From positions 249,185,741 to 249,249,740 of the forward strand of contig CM041465.1 in NCBI GenBank assembly GCA_023213395.1: a stretch of DNA of 64,000 bases, read 5' to 3'. The DNA comes from Cycas panzhihuaensis. Taxonomy: Eukaryota > Cycadophyta. Made by a program: the position numbers and the translations under genes. Below the pieces are notes generated by a model. It made no database searches, had not been told where the DNA came from, and worked only from the letters and a program-made list of their open reading frames with translations. Below, piece after piece: positions 1 to 10,694 of this stretch; the stretch's first letter is position 1, and each line of letters starts with the position of its first letter.

Positions 1-566
1 CAGTTTCACCATTCTTTTTCATGTCCAAAATACAACAATATCCATCTTCATCAAAGATGGTTCTCAACCCCTTTTTACTAAGTTGGGAAACAGAAAGAAG
101 GTTCATTTTTAAATCAGGAACCAATAAAACGTTTTCGATTTTTTTGACATTTCCTTGCAAGTTGACAAAGAATGGTTCCAATTCCTTTTATATCAAGAGC
201 ATATTTATCACCCAATTCGACTGATCTATCAAGGTTATAGGGTTCCAATGTCTCAAACCAATCTTCACGACTAGTCATGTGTCTTGAAGCTCCTGAATCA
301 ACGTACCATGTGTCATTGTCTTTGAGGTTGGAAGCCAAGGCAACAATGAAGGCAGTCTCTTCTTCATCTTCATCTGCTTTCTCTTTGTTGTAGCCACCAA
401 TAGGTCTTTTCCCTTTCTGAATCTCACTTCTTCGCTGAGGGCCTTTGGTAAGGGTAATGTCCACCTTGTCCGCAATGGTAACATATGTCAAAGATTCTAC
501 ATGCATTGGAGATGTGCCCAGTCCTTCCGCAATTGAAACAAATCCCTGGGTCTCTGCTTCGTCCAC
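1..566 (-). pseudogene. Copia-Z zinc knuckle and aspartic protease region
   Basis: Continuation of the Copia-Z polyprotein. A CCHC zinc knuckle (CFNCGRTGHISNAC) is encoded at 499-540 in a different frame from the longest open frame, so a frameshift lies just downstream. The retropepsin active site follows as DTWYVDSGASRHMT near 270-310, the Copia form of D-S/T-G. Open reading is lost again near 114. Protease cuts the Gag-Pol polyprotein in the virus-like particle; integrase would follow to the left of the window. The motif assignment is secure. The protein is broken. Confidence 0.8.
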
Positions 567-651
567 GCCCCTAGAGTCTTGCCACCGCCTTGTCCTCTCA
601 AGTCGGGTGTTATGCTTCGTCCACGGGTTTGGTTTCTGCGTGAGCCCGTGT

Positions 652-1278
652 TCAATCTGGACATAAAGGCATCTTCAAATTCGAGGAGTCTTCATATCTC
701 TTATTCCTTTGTTCTGTCTCAACAAAGAATCCCGTCAATTCATCAAGAGTTATTTTATTTATTTTTTCAGTATTTATAATGGTGTTGATGGTTGTATCAA
801 AAGACTTTGGGAGCTTGGTTGTTATTAGTTCTACCAACTCTTGTTCAGAAATCAAACCTCCTGCACTTGATAAATTATTTCATGTTGAAACAACTTTGTG
901 CATAAAATCTGTTGCATTTTCATTTTCCTTCATATGCAGTCTATACAATTCTTCCTTGAGAGCAATTATTCTTGCTTTATTCTTTTGTCCATACAGGTTC
1001 TCAAGACATTTCCAAATGTCAGAGGACAAATTCAGCTTTTCAACATATATCAGAATTGAGTCAGAAATCGACATTTTCAAAATGTGCACACCTATATTGT
1101 TTCTTTCTTCCCAGTTGGCCAGTTTAGCATCTAAGTCCTTTGGACAAGTCTCAGTCCCAATTGTAATATTCCAAGCATTTTTTATTTTTAAGACAGTTTC
1201 TACTTTAATTTTCCAAACATGATAGTTCAAATCAGTCAATTTTTCTAATTCTGGCAGAGAGAAAAGACCTGAAGCCAT
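652..1278 (-). pseudogene. Copia-Z gag (UBN2-type), frameshifted
   Basis: Capsid-like gag protein of a Copia element. From ATG at 1278 (starts MASGLFSLPELEKLTDLNYH) it shows the usual plant Copia gag layout: an N-terminal segment with a conserved Trp (YHVWKIKVE), then the helix-rich UBN2-type domain with ENLYGQKNKARIIALKEEL near residue 95. A stop interrupts the frame near 880; it resumes at 855-652 (ELVELITTKLPKSFDTTI). ATG 1278 is the best start because the conserved N-terminal block begins there. The leader runs upstream with no other in-frame start of note. It is broken by at least one stop or frameshift and probably not functional. Confidence 0.8.
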
Positions 1279-1646
1279 TTTGACAGCTGAGATACTAAGA
1301 GACAGAGTGCAAGCCGTACACGATATGAATTTCCATACGAAATTGAACTTGTACGAAATTGTACGATATGTACCTCAAAAGAGAGGTTATGAGACGAGGA
1401 TCCCGGATCTGGTATTAGTTTTCCAAAACAGTTTATGAGTGAGGAGAAAATTGACCCGAAAGACTAGAAAACCTAGTTAGGGCACAACACGTTTTTGCTT
1501 GTAATTTAAAAAATACTTCATAGAATTCCTCAAAGTCTGTCACAAAACTTTTGTAGTACCCAAACATTGAGTTTACAACAGATTTGACTCAGGAATTTCG
1601 AAAATTTTGGGAGAAATTTACTAAAATACCTCCAAACCCGCGCAGC

Positions 1647-1651
1647 TGATA
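1647..1651. repeat. Target site duplication of Copia-A (left copy, TGATA)
   Basis: TGATA lies directly before the LTR end TGTGAAG. The matching TGATA follows the other LTR at 16096-16100. A five-base duplication is usual for Copia integration. Confidence 0.9.
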
Positions 1652-2206
1652 TGTGAAGAGAGGCCTAATGACCTCACAGTCTCAAGATCTAGAAGCTAGG
1701 ATCACTCTAGTTCTAGAAGCACAAATACTTAACAAGTATAATACTCTCAAGATGAAAGAAAGCATAAGATACAAAGCATAAAATGAAGGAACAAGAGAAA
1801 TGATACCAAATGTGTGGGGTTGGAATTGGTCCAACCTCCAAAAGAATAAATAGTTTGATTAGCAAACTGACAGCATAACAATACAGCTCTAACTCTCTTA
1901 TGAGACAATGAGGAGAGGTCTTATTATATAGAGTGAGATGAGAGACCTAAGGCCTTGGATGTTTGATAAGTGTCAAACATCCAAGATACATGCCTTGCAT
2001 GTAGGACATGTGTCCTTTTGGGCTCTCATGTGAGCAAAAATGCATGAGGGTCCATTTGACCCTTTAGTGACAACGTTGTGTCACTAGAAAGAATGTGGGT
2101 GTGCACTTTATCACTTAAGTGATAAGTCACCCCTAAAGTACAAAAGTACACATATTACATAAAAATTAAAGTACATAACCTTAACATGTAAACATAAGGT
2201 TTAACA
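1652..2206 (-). repeat. 3' LTR of Copia-A
   Basis: On the minus strand the LTR begins TGTTAAACC at 2206 and ends TCACA at 1652, the TG...CA form. A TATA-like box (TATATAATA, minus) lies near 1924-1932. A 32-bp dyad at 1954-1985 lies upstream of it; here one arm base is changed (GATAAG instead of GACAAG). The GGTAAGGGGGCG polypurine tract adjoins its start at 2207-2218. The same LTR type occurs in B and D. Confidence 0.92.
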
Positions 2207-2894
2207 CGCCCCCTTACCGTTTACAATGTTAAGTCGGACACCAGGACCATCTCTAAATTTTACAAACTTTTCTCTACGAAGAGGCTTGGTAAAGATATCT
2301 GTTGTCTGCTCCTCTGTAGGTCTGTACTGAAGGTTGATCTCACCATTTTGCACATGCTCTCTGATGAAGTGATGGTGAACCTCGATGTGTTTGGTCTGTG
2401 CATGGAAAACTGGATTCTTGGCTAACTTGAGTACACTTTGATTATCACAATATATCCTAGTGGGGTGATTTTGCTCAAGTCCAAGTTCCCCAAGAATCCG
2501 TCGTAGCCAGATAGCTTCACAAGCTGTGTTGACTGTAGCTTTGTACTGCCTTGATGGAGGACAAGGTAACATTGGGTTGCTTCTTGCAACTCCACGAAAC
2601 AACTGCTGAACCAAGGGAAAAATAGTATCCCAAGGTTGATCTCCTGCTATCTTGGGAACCTGCCCAATCAAAATCTGAGAACCCTTCCAGAGTGAAGTTC
2701 TCATTATGCACATACTGAAGGCCATGCTGCAATGTGCCTTTGATGTATTTTAGTATGCGTTTAGCTGCATTCCAATGTATCTGATAGGGTTGAGACATGT
2801 ATCGTGAGCAAATTCCAACTGCAAATGAAATATCCAGTCGAGTAAGCTTAGATCCATTCTCCATTGGTGTAGGCGCTGGTTTGCAGTCTTGCAT
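2207..2894 (-). pseudogene. Copia-A RNase H domain and end of RT
   Basis: C-terminal part of the Pol polyprotein. RNase H removes the RNA strand during reverse transcription. Typical Copia blocks are visible: SWSCKKQPNVTLSS (2517-2894 frame), then EAIWLRRILGELGLEQNHP, YCDNQSVLKLAKNPVFHA and TKHIEVHHHFIREHV (2201-2725 frame). The region needs at least two frames, so it is frameshifted. Near 2560-2690 the text departs from the D copy, where EAEYKAAASTACEAIWL is intact. The final stop is just inside the polypurine tract, as expected for this family. Confidence 0.85.
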
Positions 2895-3720
2895 CCTGAA
2901 TTGCTACAAAATGTCCCAAGAATATTTTGCTTGGGAGATGAAGATATAGCCTGGCTATCTCAAAGCCTAAAAAATAATGGAGAAGTCCAAGATCTGTCAT
3001 CTCGAAACTTCTCTTCAAGTCATCTTGGAGAATGTGTATCATCTTAGTGTCACTGCCAGTGATCACTAAGTCATCTACATACAAGGCAACAAAAATGACA
3101 TGGTTCTTGTCATGTTTTATATGCAGATTAGGATCTGAAGTAGATCGATGAAACCCATGTCTCAAGAAGTAATCATCAATCTTTGAGTACCATGCTCTTG
3201 GAGTTTGTTTCAAGCCATATAACGCCTTTTTTAGGCGACATACAAAATGCTCCTTGCCTTGTACTTTGTAACCGAGAGGTTGCTCCAAGTACACCTCCTC
3301 CTGAAGATCGCCATTAAGAAAGGGGCTCTTCACGTCCATCTGATAGACTGGCCATTTGCATTGAGCAACTAAGGCCAAGATGAGTCTGATGGTGTTCATA
3401 TTTGCCACTCGTGCAAAAGTCTCATCGTAGTTTATGCCTTCTTTTTATTTGAATCCTTTTGCCACAAGATAGGCTTTTTGCCGCTTAAGTGAACCATCAA
3501 AATGGAATTTGATCTTATAGATCCATTTGCAACTGATTGTCTGTTTGTGTTTAGGCAATTCAACCAAATCCCAAGTACCATTCTTTTCAATAGAATGAAC
3601 TTCTTCATCCATGGCAGCCTTCCAATTTTCATTTTTAGAAGCCTCCTCAAAAGTGGAAGGCTTATCAACACATAGCACTTCAGCCATAAGTGCATAATTG
3701 GTTTGTTGCCTGTATTTTGA
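2848..3720 (-). pseudogene. Copia-A reverse transcriptase (RVT_2)
   Basis: Copia reverse transcriptase. The order of blocks is normal: [77 protein letters not shown] and the catalytic ALYVDDLVITGSD (about 3065-3105). A stop after VAKGFK (near 3445) separates the 3445-3687 frame from the 2848-3408 frame, and MDVKSPFL shows a usual Ala changed to Ser-Pro context. The downstream end, FEIARLYLHLPSKIF, shifts frame against the D and B copies. YVDD is intact but the gene is broken. Confidence 0.88.
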
Positions 3721-4068
3721 TGGACGTTTTCCTTCAATGATGTGGCTGTCCTGAACTGTCTGAGTGTACCATTTGGTAACTTTTGAATCGAAGAAACTTG
3801 AACCTCAAGATCTTCTGGTCTAAGTGGTTGATCAACAGAAGATGTGCTTGGATCAAGTGGAGCAAAATCAGTTGATGTAGACGGTCCAAAGAAAGTGTAT
3901 GATGTACATGGTGTAGAAGATTGAGAGGGAAGGAAGGCCTCAACAATTTTCTTGCCTTTGTCAATGGGAGGTTGCATGGATGTTGTTTGCAACTCCTTAT
4001 GATCTTTTTCAGCAAAGATGACATCTCTTGAGAGATGCATTTTCTTCCCTATGGGATCATACAACTTG
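3721..4068 (-). pseudogene. Copia-A integrase C-terminal region and INT-RT linker, left half
   Basis: The reading YDPIGKKMHLSRDVIF begins at the insertion point of Copia-B and continues as the acidic, Ser/Pro-rich linker between integrase and RT (PPIDKGKKIVEAFLPSQSS, then DLEVQVSSIQKLP). The frame joins HSKAYKL at 11257 on the far side of B. The duplicated target ACTTG at 4064-4068 belongs to this frame. In the B and D copies the same site reads uninterrupted (catacaacttgtaggc), confirming where B landed. Confidence 0.85.
4064..4068. repeat. Target site duplication of Copia-B (left copy, ACTTG)
   Basis: ACTTG directly precedes the LTR end TGTGAAAAG and is repeated at 11252-11256 after the other LTR. 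Confidence 0.93.
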
Positions 4069-4622
4069 TGTGAAAAGAGGCTAGATGGCCTCAACAGTCC
4101 CTAGATCTAGAAACTAACATCACTCTAGTTCTAGTTGCAGAAATATAAACAAGTATAATAAACTCAAGGCAAAGAGAAAGCAAAGAGACAAAACATGAAT
4201 GAAGGAGCAAGAGAAAAAGATACCCAATATGTGGAGTTGGAATTGGTCCAACCTCCCAACAACGAACAGTTTGATTAGCAAACTGATAGCATAACAATAC
4301 AGCTCCAACTCTTGTGTGAGACAATGAGGAGAGCTCTCATTATATAGAGTGAAATGAGAGACCTAAGGCCTTGGATGTTTGACAAGTGTCAAACATCCAA
4401 GATACATGCCTTGCATGTTGGACATGTGTCCTTTTGGGCTCTCATGTGAGCAAAAGTGCATGAGGGTCCATTTGACCCTTTAGTGACAATGTTGTGTCAC
4501 TAGAAAGAATGTGGGTGTGCACTTTATCACTTAAGTGATAAGTCACCCCTAAAGTAAAAAGTGCATATATTACATGAAAAATAAAAGTACATTAACTTAA
4601 CATTTAAACATAAGGTTTAACA
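4069..4622 (-). repeat. 3' LTR of Copia-B
   Basis: 554 bp, TGTTAAACC (minus, at 4622) to TTTTCACA (at 4069). TATATAAT on the minus strand lies at 4338-4345. The 32-bp perfect dyad is at 4370-4401, upstream of the TATA box. The run of C on the plus strand at 4623-4629 is the adjoining polypurine tract. Confidence 0.94.
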
Positions 4623-5281
4623 CCCCCCCTTACTGTTTACAATGTTAAGTCAGACACCAAGACCATCTTTGAACTTTACAAACTTGTCTCTACCAAGAGG
4701 CTTGGTAAATATGTCTATTGTCTGCTCCTCAGAGGTCTCAGATCGGAGGTTGATCTCACCATTCTGAACATGTTCTCTGATGAAGTGATGGTGAACCTCG
4801 ATGTGTTTTGTCCGTGCATGAAAGACTGGATTCTTAGCTAACTTGAGCACACTTTGATTGTCGCAATGTATCCTGGTGGGGTGACCCTGCTCAAGTCCAG
4901 GTTTCCCAAGAATCCGTCGTAGTCAGATAGCCTCACAAGTCGCTACCGACCGCAGCCTTTGTACTGCCCGGTGGAGGACAAGGTAACATTGGGTTGCTTC
5001 TTGCAACTCCATGAAACAATTCTTGAACCAAGGGAAAACAAGATCCCGAGGTTGATCTCCTGCTATCTTGGCAACTCGCCTAATCGAATCGAGAACCCTT
5101 CCAGAGTGAAGTTCTCATTATGTGCATACTCAAGGCCATGTCAGAATGTGCCTTTGATATACTTAAGTATGCTTGGTCGCATTCCAGGTGTATCCGATTG
5201 GGTTGAGACATGTAACGTGAGCAAATCCCAACAAAGAATGAAATATCCTACGAGTGTTGGTGAGATAAGTGAGACTCCCAA
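4623..5281 (-). pseudogene. Copia-B RNase H domain, degraded
   Basis: Copia RNase H remnant. The C-terminal blocks KLAKNPVFHARTKHIEVHHH and DIFTKPLGRDKFVKFKDGLGV are in frame at 4650-4850. Upstream, 4860-5280 aligns by eye with the A and D copies (LGELGLEQ, then CDNQ-type blocks) but with many small indels, so no long frame remains. A 159-codon open frame on the opposite strand (4959-5438) is only a shadow of this stretch. Confidence 0.75.
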
Positions 5282-6192
5282 TCAATCACGCAGAAGTGTG
5301 GGATCTGCTAGTGCAGCTTCCTCATTAAGAGTAATCTTAGATCCATTCTCCATAGGTGTAGGCGCTATTTTACAGTCGTGCATCCTGAACCGCTGGAAAA
5401 TGTCCCAAGAATATTTCGCTTGGGAGATGAAGATATAGCCTGGCTGTTGCCATATCTCAAAGCCTAAAAAATAATAGAGAAGTCCAAGATCTGTCATCTC
5501 AAAACATCTCTTCAAATCATCTTGGAGAATATGAATCATCTTAGTGTCACTACCAGTGATCACTAAGTCATCTACATACAAGGCAACAAAAATCACATTG
5601 TTTTTCCCATTTTTTATATACAGATTAGGATCTGAAGTAGATCGATAAAACCCATGTCTCAAGAAGTAGTCATCGATCTTCGAGTACCATGCCCTTGGAG
5701 CTTGCTTCAAGCCATATAATGCCGTTTTTAGGCGATATACAAGATGCTCCTTGCCTTGTACTTTGTATCCAGGAGGTTACTCCAAATACACCTCCTCTTG
5801 AAGATCGCCATTACGAAAGGCGCTCTTCACGTCCATCTGATAAACAAGCCATTTGCATTGAGCAGCTAAGGCCAAGAGAAGTCTGATGGTATTCATGTTC
5901 GCCACTGGTGCAAAAGTTTCTTCATAATCTATGCCTTCTTTTTGTTTAAAACCTTTTGCGACAAGGCGTGCTTTCTACCTTTTAAGTGAACCATCAGAAT
6001 GGAATTTGGTTTTGTAGACCCATTTGCAATTGATTGCCTGTTTGTATTTAGGCAATTCAACCAAATTCCAAGTACCATTCTTTTCCATAGAATGGATTTC
6101 TTCATCCATGGCAGCCTTCCAATTTTCATTTTTAGAAGCCTCCTCAAAAGTGGAAGGCTCATCAACACAAAGCACTTCAGCCATAAGTGCAT
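5282..6192 (-). pseudogene. Copia-B reverse transcriptase
   Basis: Copia RT. AMDEEIHSMEKNGTWNLVEL and CKWVYKTKFHSDGSLKR are at 5975-6184. KQAPRAWYSKIDDYFLRHGF and the catalytic ALYVDDLVITGSDTK are at 5282-5710, followed by LGLLYYFLGFEI and MHDCKIAPTPMENGSKI. The middle (5711-5974) contains a stop in place of a coding codon near the YLEQPPGYK block and another frame change, so the protein is broken although YVDD survives. It follows integrase on the minus strand as in all Copia elements. Confidence 0.85.
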
Positions 6193-7480
6193 AATTGGTT
6201 TGTCACGATATTTAGATGGACATTTTCCTTCAATGATGTGACCGTCTCCGAACTGCTTGTGTGTACCATTTGGGTAACTTTTGAATTGAAGTTACTTGAA
6301 CCTCATGATCTCCCGGTGTAAGTGGTTGGTCAATATAAGATGTGCATGGATCAAGTGGAGCATATTCAGTTGAAGTAGACGGTCCACATGGTGCGTATGA
6401 TGAACATGGTGTAGAGGATTGAGAGGGAAGGAAGGCCTCAACAATCTTCTTGCCTTTGTCAATGGGAGGTTGCATGGATGTCGCTTGCACCTCCCGGTGA
6501 TCTTCTTCAAGAAAGATGACATCTCTTGAGAGATGCATTTTCTTCTCTATAGGATCATACAACTTGTAGGCTTTTGTGAATGGCATAAGTCGTGAATGGC
6601 ATAACCTACAAAGATGCATTTTAGACTATGCTTGTCTAATTTCTTCCTTTGTTGATCGGGAATGTGCATATAAGCGGCACCCAAAAGTCCTCAAATGGTC
6701 GACAAGAGGCTTTTTGCCGCACCATGCCTCCTCGGGTGTCATGTTGGTGACTGCTTGTAGTAGGATTGGACACACATAGGCAAATGTGTGAAATGCTTCG
6801 CCCAAGAAGCTCGAGTGAGTCCTTGTGCATGCATCATAGCTATGGCTTTATTGGCCAAAGTTCTGTTCATCCGTTCGGAGACTCCATTTTGTTGAGGAGT
6901 GTGAGGTATCGTCAGTTGTCTCTGAATGCCGTTATCCTTGCAGTATTGGGTGAATTCATTTGATGTAAATTCACCTCCATTGCCTGTCCTGAATGTCTTG
7001 ATTGAATGGCCAGACTCATTTTCTACTTCAGGTTTGAATTCTTTGAACTTGGGAAATGCTTCAGATTTGTGTTTGATGAAGTAAACCCAAACTTCGTGAG
7101 AAAAATCATCAATGAAGGAGATATAATACAAAGCTCCTCCAAAAGATGATGTGGACATAGGTCCACACAAATCCGAATGTACTAGCTGCAGAGGATGTGA
7201 TGCACGCCACGCTTTGCCTTTAGGGAAAGGCAAGCGATGTTGAGTTCCCATAATGCACGCTTCGCAAAGACATTTTGTTCCATAAATTTTAGGAAGCCCA
7301 TGTACCATGTTCTTGTTGATCATCTGCCTCACATTGTCTAAGCTCAAATGGCCTAGACATTGATGCCAAAGTTGCATCTTGGACAAGTAAGGAGTGACAA
7401 TGGAACCAGAGTAAGCAGAATCAAGTGTTATATTATTTGCATCCATCTTGTAGAGGCCTTGATCCTCATAGCCAATAGCT
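6193..7480 (-). pseudogene. Copia-B integrase, second catalytic Asp replaced by Gly
   Basis: Integrase inserts the cDNA into the host genome. In order: GAG-pre-integrase and zinc-binding part (LWHQCLGHLSLDN, then KCLCEAC), first catalytic Asp in LVHSDLCGPM, second block FRTGNGGEF, and Glu block QQNGVSERMNRT, then a frameshift near 6780 and the C-terminal linker YKLYDPIEKKMHLSRDVIF (6230-6619). The second block normally reads D-N-G-G; here codon 6982-6984 is GGC (Gly), so the D,D-35-E triad is incomplete. A and D have Asp at this place. Confidence 0.88.
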
Positions 7481-8832
7481 ACTACTTAGTCTTCTTTGTC
7501 ACTAATTATACATTTCCCGTTTTGGAACAATATACTCATCTGTTGCTTGTCCAACTGGCTAACAGATAGTAAATTTTTGTCCATTGAAGGTATTAAATAG
7601 GCATTGCCATCGGGAAATGTGGAGGAAGGATTTGATGAGGAAAAAAATGGAGTTATTGTGCCTACTCCAGAAATTTTGGTAGATTGATTATTCCCAAAAG
7701 TCACTGATTGACCTTTGCCTTCCTTGATGTTGGTGAGGAGCTCTTCACTTCCAGTCATGTGTTGTGAAGCTCCGGAATCAATAATCCAAGTTTCATCAAC
7801 CTTGGATGTCTGATATGCACAAAACAATTTGTCTTCATCTGCAAACTGATTAGAGTGGCGTTGATTGCCACCTCTGAAGCCCCCCCTTCCTCTTTGACCT
7901 CCTCGATAGGCACCTCGATTTGGTCGAGGGGGGTTCCGCCGCCGAAACCGCTGTCGGCATCTTTGACGTACGATGCCGGTATCACGACGTATACCGCCGT
8001 TGTTGGCACCGCTATGCATACCGTTGTTGGCGTAGATCTGCTTGCTTTTTCCGACACTCAGGTGCGATGTGGCCAGGTTTGCCACAATAATGATATACAA
8101 CATTGGTCCTTGAAGACCCAATGTTCATGTTCCCAAACTGCTTTGAAAGTGCAGGTTTGGGTTGGTGTTTGGCCTTTGAATTGGCCGTGAATGCACCTGA
8201 TGTAGATGGTCCCTCCTCATTATCTTTAGTGTAGATTTGTTCTTCTTGAAGTAGCAGACTTTCAAATTCGTTGAATGTCATAGTTTTGAGGGAACCATCT
8301 CTTGTAGTAGACGAAATAAAGCCATTGTAGTCTTTCGGTAAGGCTTTGGTGATGGATGTGATCAATTCATCCCTCGTTCTTTGGACTTCCAAGTGTATTC
8401 AGTTCATTACATACCTCCTTGATGGAGGAAAGAAAAGCGGACATGGGCTTGATAAACTTAATAGAATATAATTTTGCTTTAACCATTAAAATGCGAGCTT
8501 GATCTCGCCTTTCATACAATGAGGACAAGGTGTCCCAAGCTTCCTTAGAAGTGTTAGCACCAAAGAATATTCGATCTACATGTACATCAACAATCATGTG
8601 AAGGAATGCCAAAGCAATTTCATCTTTGGCTTCCCAAGCAAAGAAGCAAAGCATCATCAGTTGCACAAGAATATTCCCATTGGTAATGTGTCTTGGTCGA
8701 GGTAATCTCCCGTAAACATAACTCCAAAATTGCTCATGATTAGCAAGTTCGAGTGAGTCTCTTCCATTCTTGATAATTATCTTGTCCTCGTTAACGAATA
8801 GTGCATGCATTTAGCATGTTTATGGCGACCAT
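7481..8832 (-). pseudogene. Copia-B gag and aspartic protease, frameshifted
   Basis: Gag starts at ATG 8832 (context shared with A and D), but a frameshift about 35 bases later separates it from the long frame 8367-8810. Visible: the UBN2-type domain (SSLYERRDQARILMVKAKLY, then ALPKDYNGFISSTTRDGSL), a zinc knuckle with the first Cys replaced by Tyr (YHYCGKPGHIAPEC; codon 8093-8095), an Arg/Gly-rich stretch, and the protease motif WIIDSGASQHMTGSEELL at about 7740-7800. The Arg/Gly-rich tail is typical of nucleic-acid binding. An in-frame stop at about 7485 ends the segment. Confidence 0.85.
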
Positions 8833-10680
8833 GTTTCAGGTTTATAAACACTTGAAGCTAGCAGATAACTTGGAAACTCAAAGCTTTCGTCGCTTAAGTT
8901 CCACCTTCTAACAAAACCAACAGTCATGATCTTACTAGAAGATCCAACAACTGAATGGAATGATGAGGGGTGGAGGACTAGGCTATGGAGTTGGTCCAAC
9001 TTGATCTTATAGAGAAGATCCAAATGTTGTCCAAGTTAAATCTAGGACAAGGCAGGTAGGGTTGATCTGCATGGACGTACCATGCTTTCCCTGGGATTCA
9101 CAGCCCCAATAACACCCTTTTCGAACCTCCTTTCCCTCAAACAACCTTAATTGTCATGCACTGACCATACGGTCGATTGGTCCCCTAGGGAATGCACCAA
9201 GCTTAAGGTTAATTTAGAGGCAAGGTTTGAACCTTTCTCGAGCCTCTCCAACAGATTTTAAGTCACTTTTTAGCAAATTTTAAAGTGAACTTAGGTTTCT
9301 TTTTGCTTGGAAAATGTACTTATGAAAATGCTTTGATTAAGCTTTACAAAAAAGTGGCTTCAAGAGGAAGCAATGTAAGTACATGTATATGAACACTTGT
9401 AGTGTTTTTTACAATGAGCACTTTAATGAAAATGTAGTGCTATGTTGATCCAAGTAAGAAACCAAATGCTTGATTACGATAAGTTTTGCAAGATACTTTT
9501 TGAAAAAAAGCTTAAGTAATCGAAAGAAGTAATGCAAAACTTGTGATGAAGATACAAGTGGGTTCCTTTTAATGTTGAACAAATGAGGAAAGAGAGCCAC
9601 TTGCATGAAAAATGACATCAAGCACCAAGTGTTGGGACTTTAAATTAGTCCCAATGATAAAAAAAGTGATTTTTATTAAGTATTTGAGCCCTCTTTGAGA
9701 CTAAGGGCAATAGGTCACCATGCAAGGTGCCTTAAAAGTGTTTTAAAATTTAGTGATGAGTATCACTTTTTGAAAAAAAAAAAACACTTTAAATCACTTA
9801 ATTAACACTTGTTCAAACAATAACTAAGTGTTAAAACTTTTAAGAGCCAAAACATAGGCTAAAATTTGAAATTTTTTTTGCAATTTGCACACTAAGGACT
9901 GAGTGTGGGGCCCACAGAGGACTGGCTCGGATGCTTTTGAAAACTGAGTGTGTGGGGCCCACAGAGGACTGCTAAGTTGTTGGACAGCTTGATAACTGAG
10001 TGTGTGGGGCCCACAGAGGACTGCTGGGTTGCGAACAGAGGACTGTGGGGCCCACAAAGGGTCATTGGCCGAGAACAGGACTGTGGGCCCACAAAGTCTT
10101 CGCTGGCTTTGACAATGGATCGTGGGGCCTACAAAGGGCTCTTGGCTACGGATGAATCGTGGGGCCTACAAAGTGTCTTGGCCGAGACAGAGGGACTGTG
10201 GGGCCCACAAAGTGCCGGGCTGGTAGACGATGGACTATGGGGCCCACAAAGGTCATTGGGCAGCGGATCGTGGGGCCCACAAAGGGTCATTGGCCGCTGA
10301 TATGGACCGTGGGGCCCACAGTGTCATTGGTCAGGATACGGACTCGGGGCCTACAAAGGGTCACGATACCGAAAGTGTGAGTTAGAACAGCAGCAAACTG
10401 GATCCACAGACTACAAGACTCTTCTTTTAGTTTATTTTGACAAATCTAGGTTGAAAAGAGACTTAATGGAATAATATTTTCCAAAAAAAACTGAACGTAA
10501 CCCAGCTCCAGCCTTTAAAAAAAAGCTCCAAAATGCTTGATCCTGCAAAAAAAAACTTCAAACAAACCTTGCATCGCCTTCGGAGTGCGAAGGTCGTCAC
10601 CAAGGGTTTGTTGCTTTCTTTAAAGAACTCCTTGAGCAGCTGCAAAAAAACAGTAGAACAAAGGGAGCTAGTCTCCTCTT
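8833..10680 (-). other. Copia-B 5' leader
   Basis: About 1.85 kb without coding capacity lies between the primer-binding site and gag. Blocks at 9055-9240 and 9640-9830 match the leaders of A and D closely even where the genes have diverged. A 13-base hairpin sequence ATGGACGTACCAT is at 9071-9083, and a CCTTCG/CGAAGG hairpin at 10577-10593 is close to the primer-binding site. The 9900-10380 part is a GC-rich tandem array not found in A or D. Long leaders of this kind usually hold packaging or dimerisation signals; that role here is inference. Confidence 0.75.
9901..10370. repeat. GC-rich tandem array, 12 degenerate units with GTGGGGCCCAC core
   Basis: I count 12 units of about 33-52 bases, each with a core close to GTGGGGCCCACA (some GGCCTACA), followed by AAAGGGTCATTGGCC-like or GAGGACTG-like spacers. 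The core is nearly self-complementary. It lies wholly in the Copia-B leader and is absent from the leaders of A and D. Both strands stay open for 60-120 codons across it only because the repeat lacks stops, so those frames are not taken as genes. The core matches the published class I TCP factor consensus (GTGGGNCCCAC), from memory. Confidence 0.88.
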
Positions 10681-10692
10681 GCTCTGATACCA
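10681..10692 (-). other. Primer-binding site of Copia-B
   Basis: Minus strand TGGTATCAGAGC, two bases inside the 5' LTR. It is the common plant Copia site complementary to the 3' end of initiator-Met tRNA, which primes minus-strand cDNA synthesis. Confidence 0.92.
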
Positions 10693-10694
10693 AA

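Larger units (their letters stand above)
1..1646 (-). mobile_element. Copia-Z, 5' internal part (gag and protease), cut by window edge
   Basis: Internal region of a Ty1/Copia LTR retrotransposon read on the minus strand. The gag start is at 1278 and the frame runs leftward off the window, so integrase, RT, RNase H and the 3' LTR lie outside. The leader begins at 1279-1646, is interrupted by Copia-A, and resumes at 16101 with the same TGATA, continuing to the primer-binding site at 16415-16426 and the 5' LTR at 16438-16641. The gag proteins differ from those of A, B and D, so this is a separate Copia family. The split is seen in the sequence; the family assignment rests on the gag domain, zinc knuckle and protease motif. 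Confidence 0.85.

Noticed and set aside
4091-4324. 77-codon hydrophobic frame in the B LTRs (also 10717-10950)
   Set aside because: Its ATG lies only about 15 bases past the TATA box, probably before the transcription start, and the frame is not kept in the A or D LTRs.
4959-5438. 159-codon plus-strand frame
   Set aside because: It is antisense to the Copia-B RNase H/RT region, whose minus-strand protein blocks are clear.
9824-10380. Open frames on both strands over the GC-rich array (for example 9950-10300 plus, with repeated WGPQR)
   Set aside because: They exist because the repeat unit lacks stops; there is no start context, no homology and no conservation in A or D.
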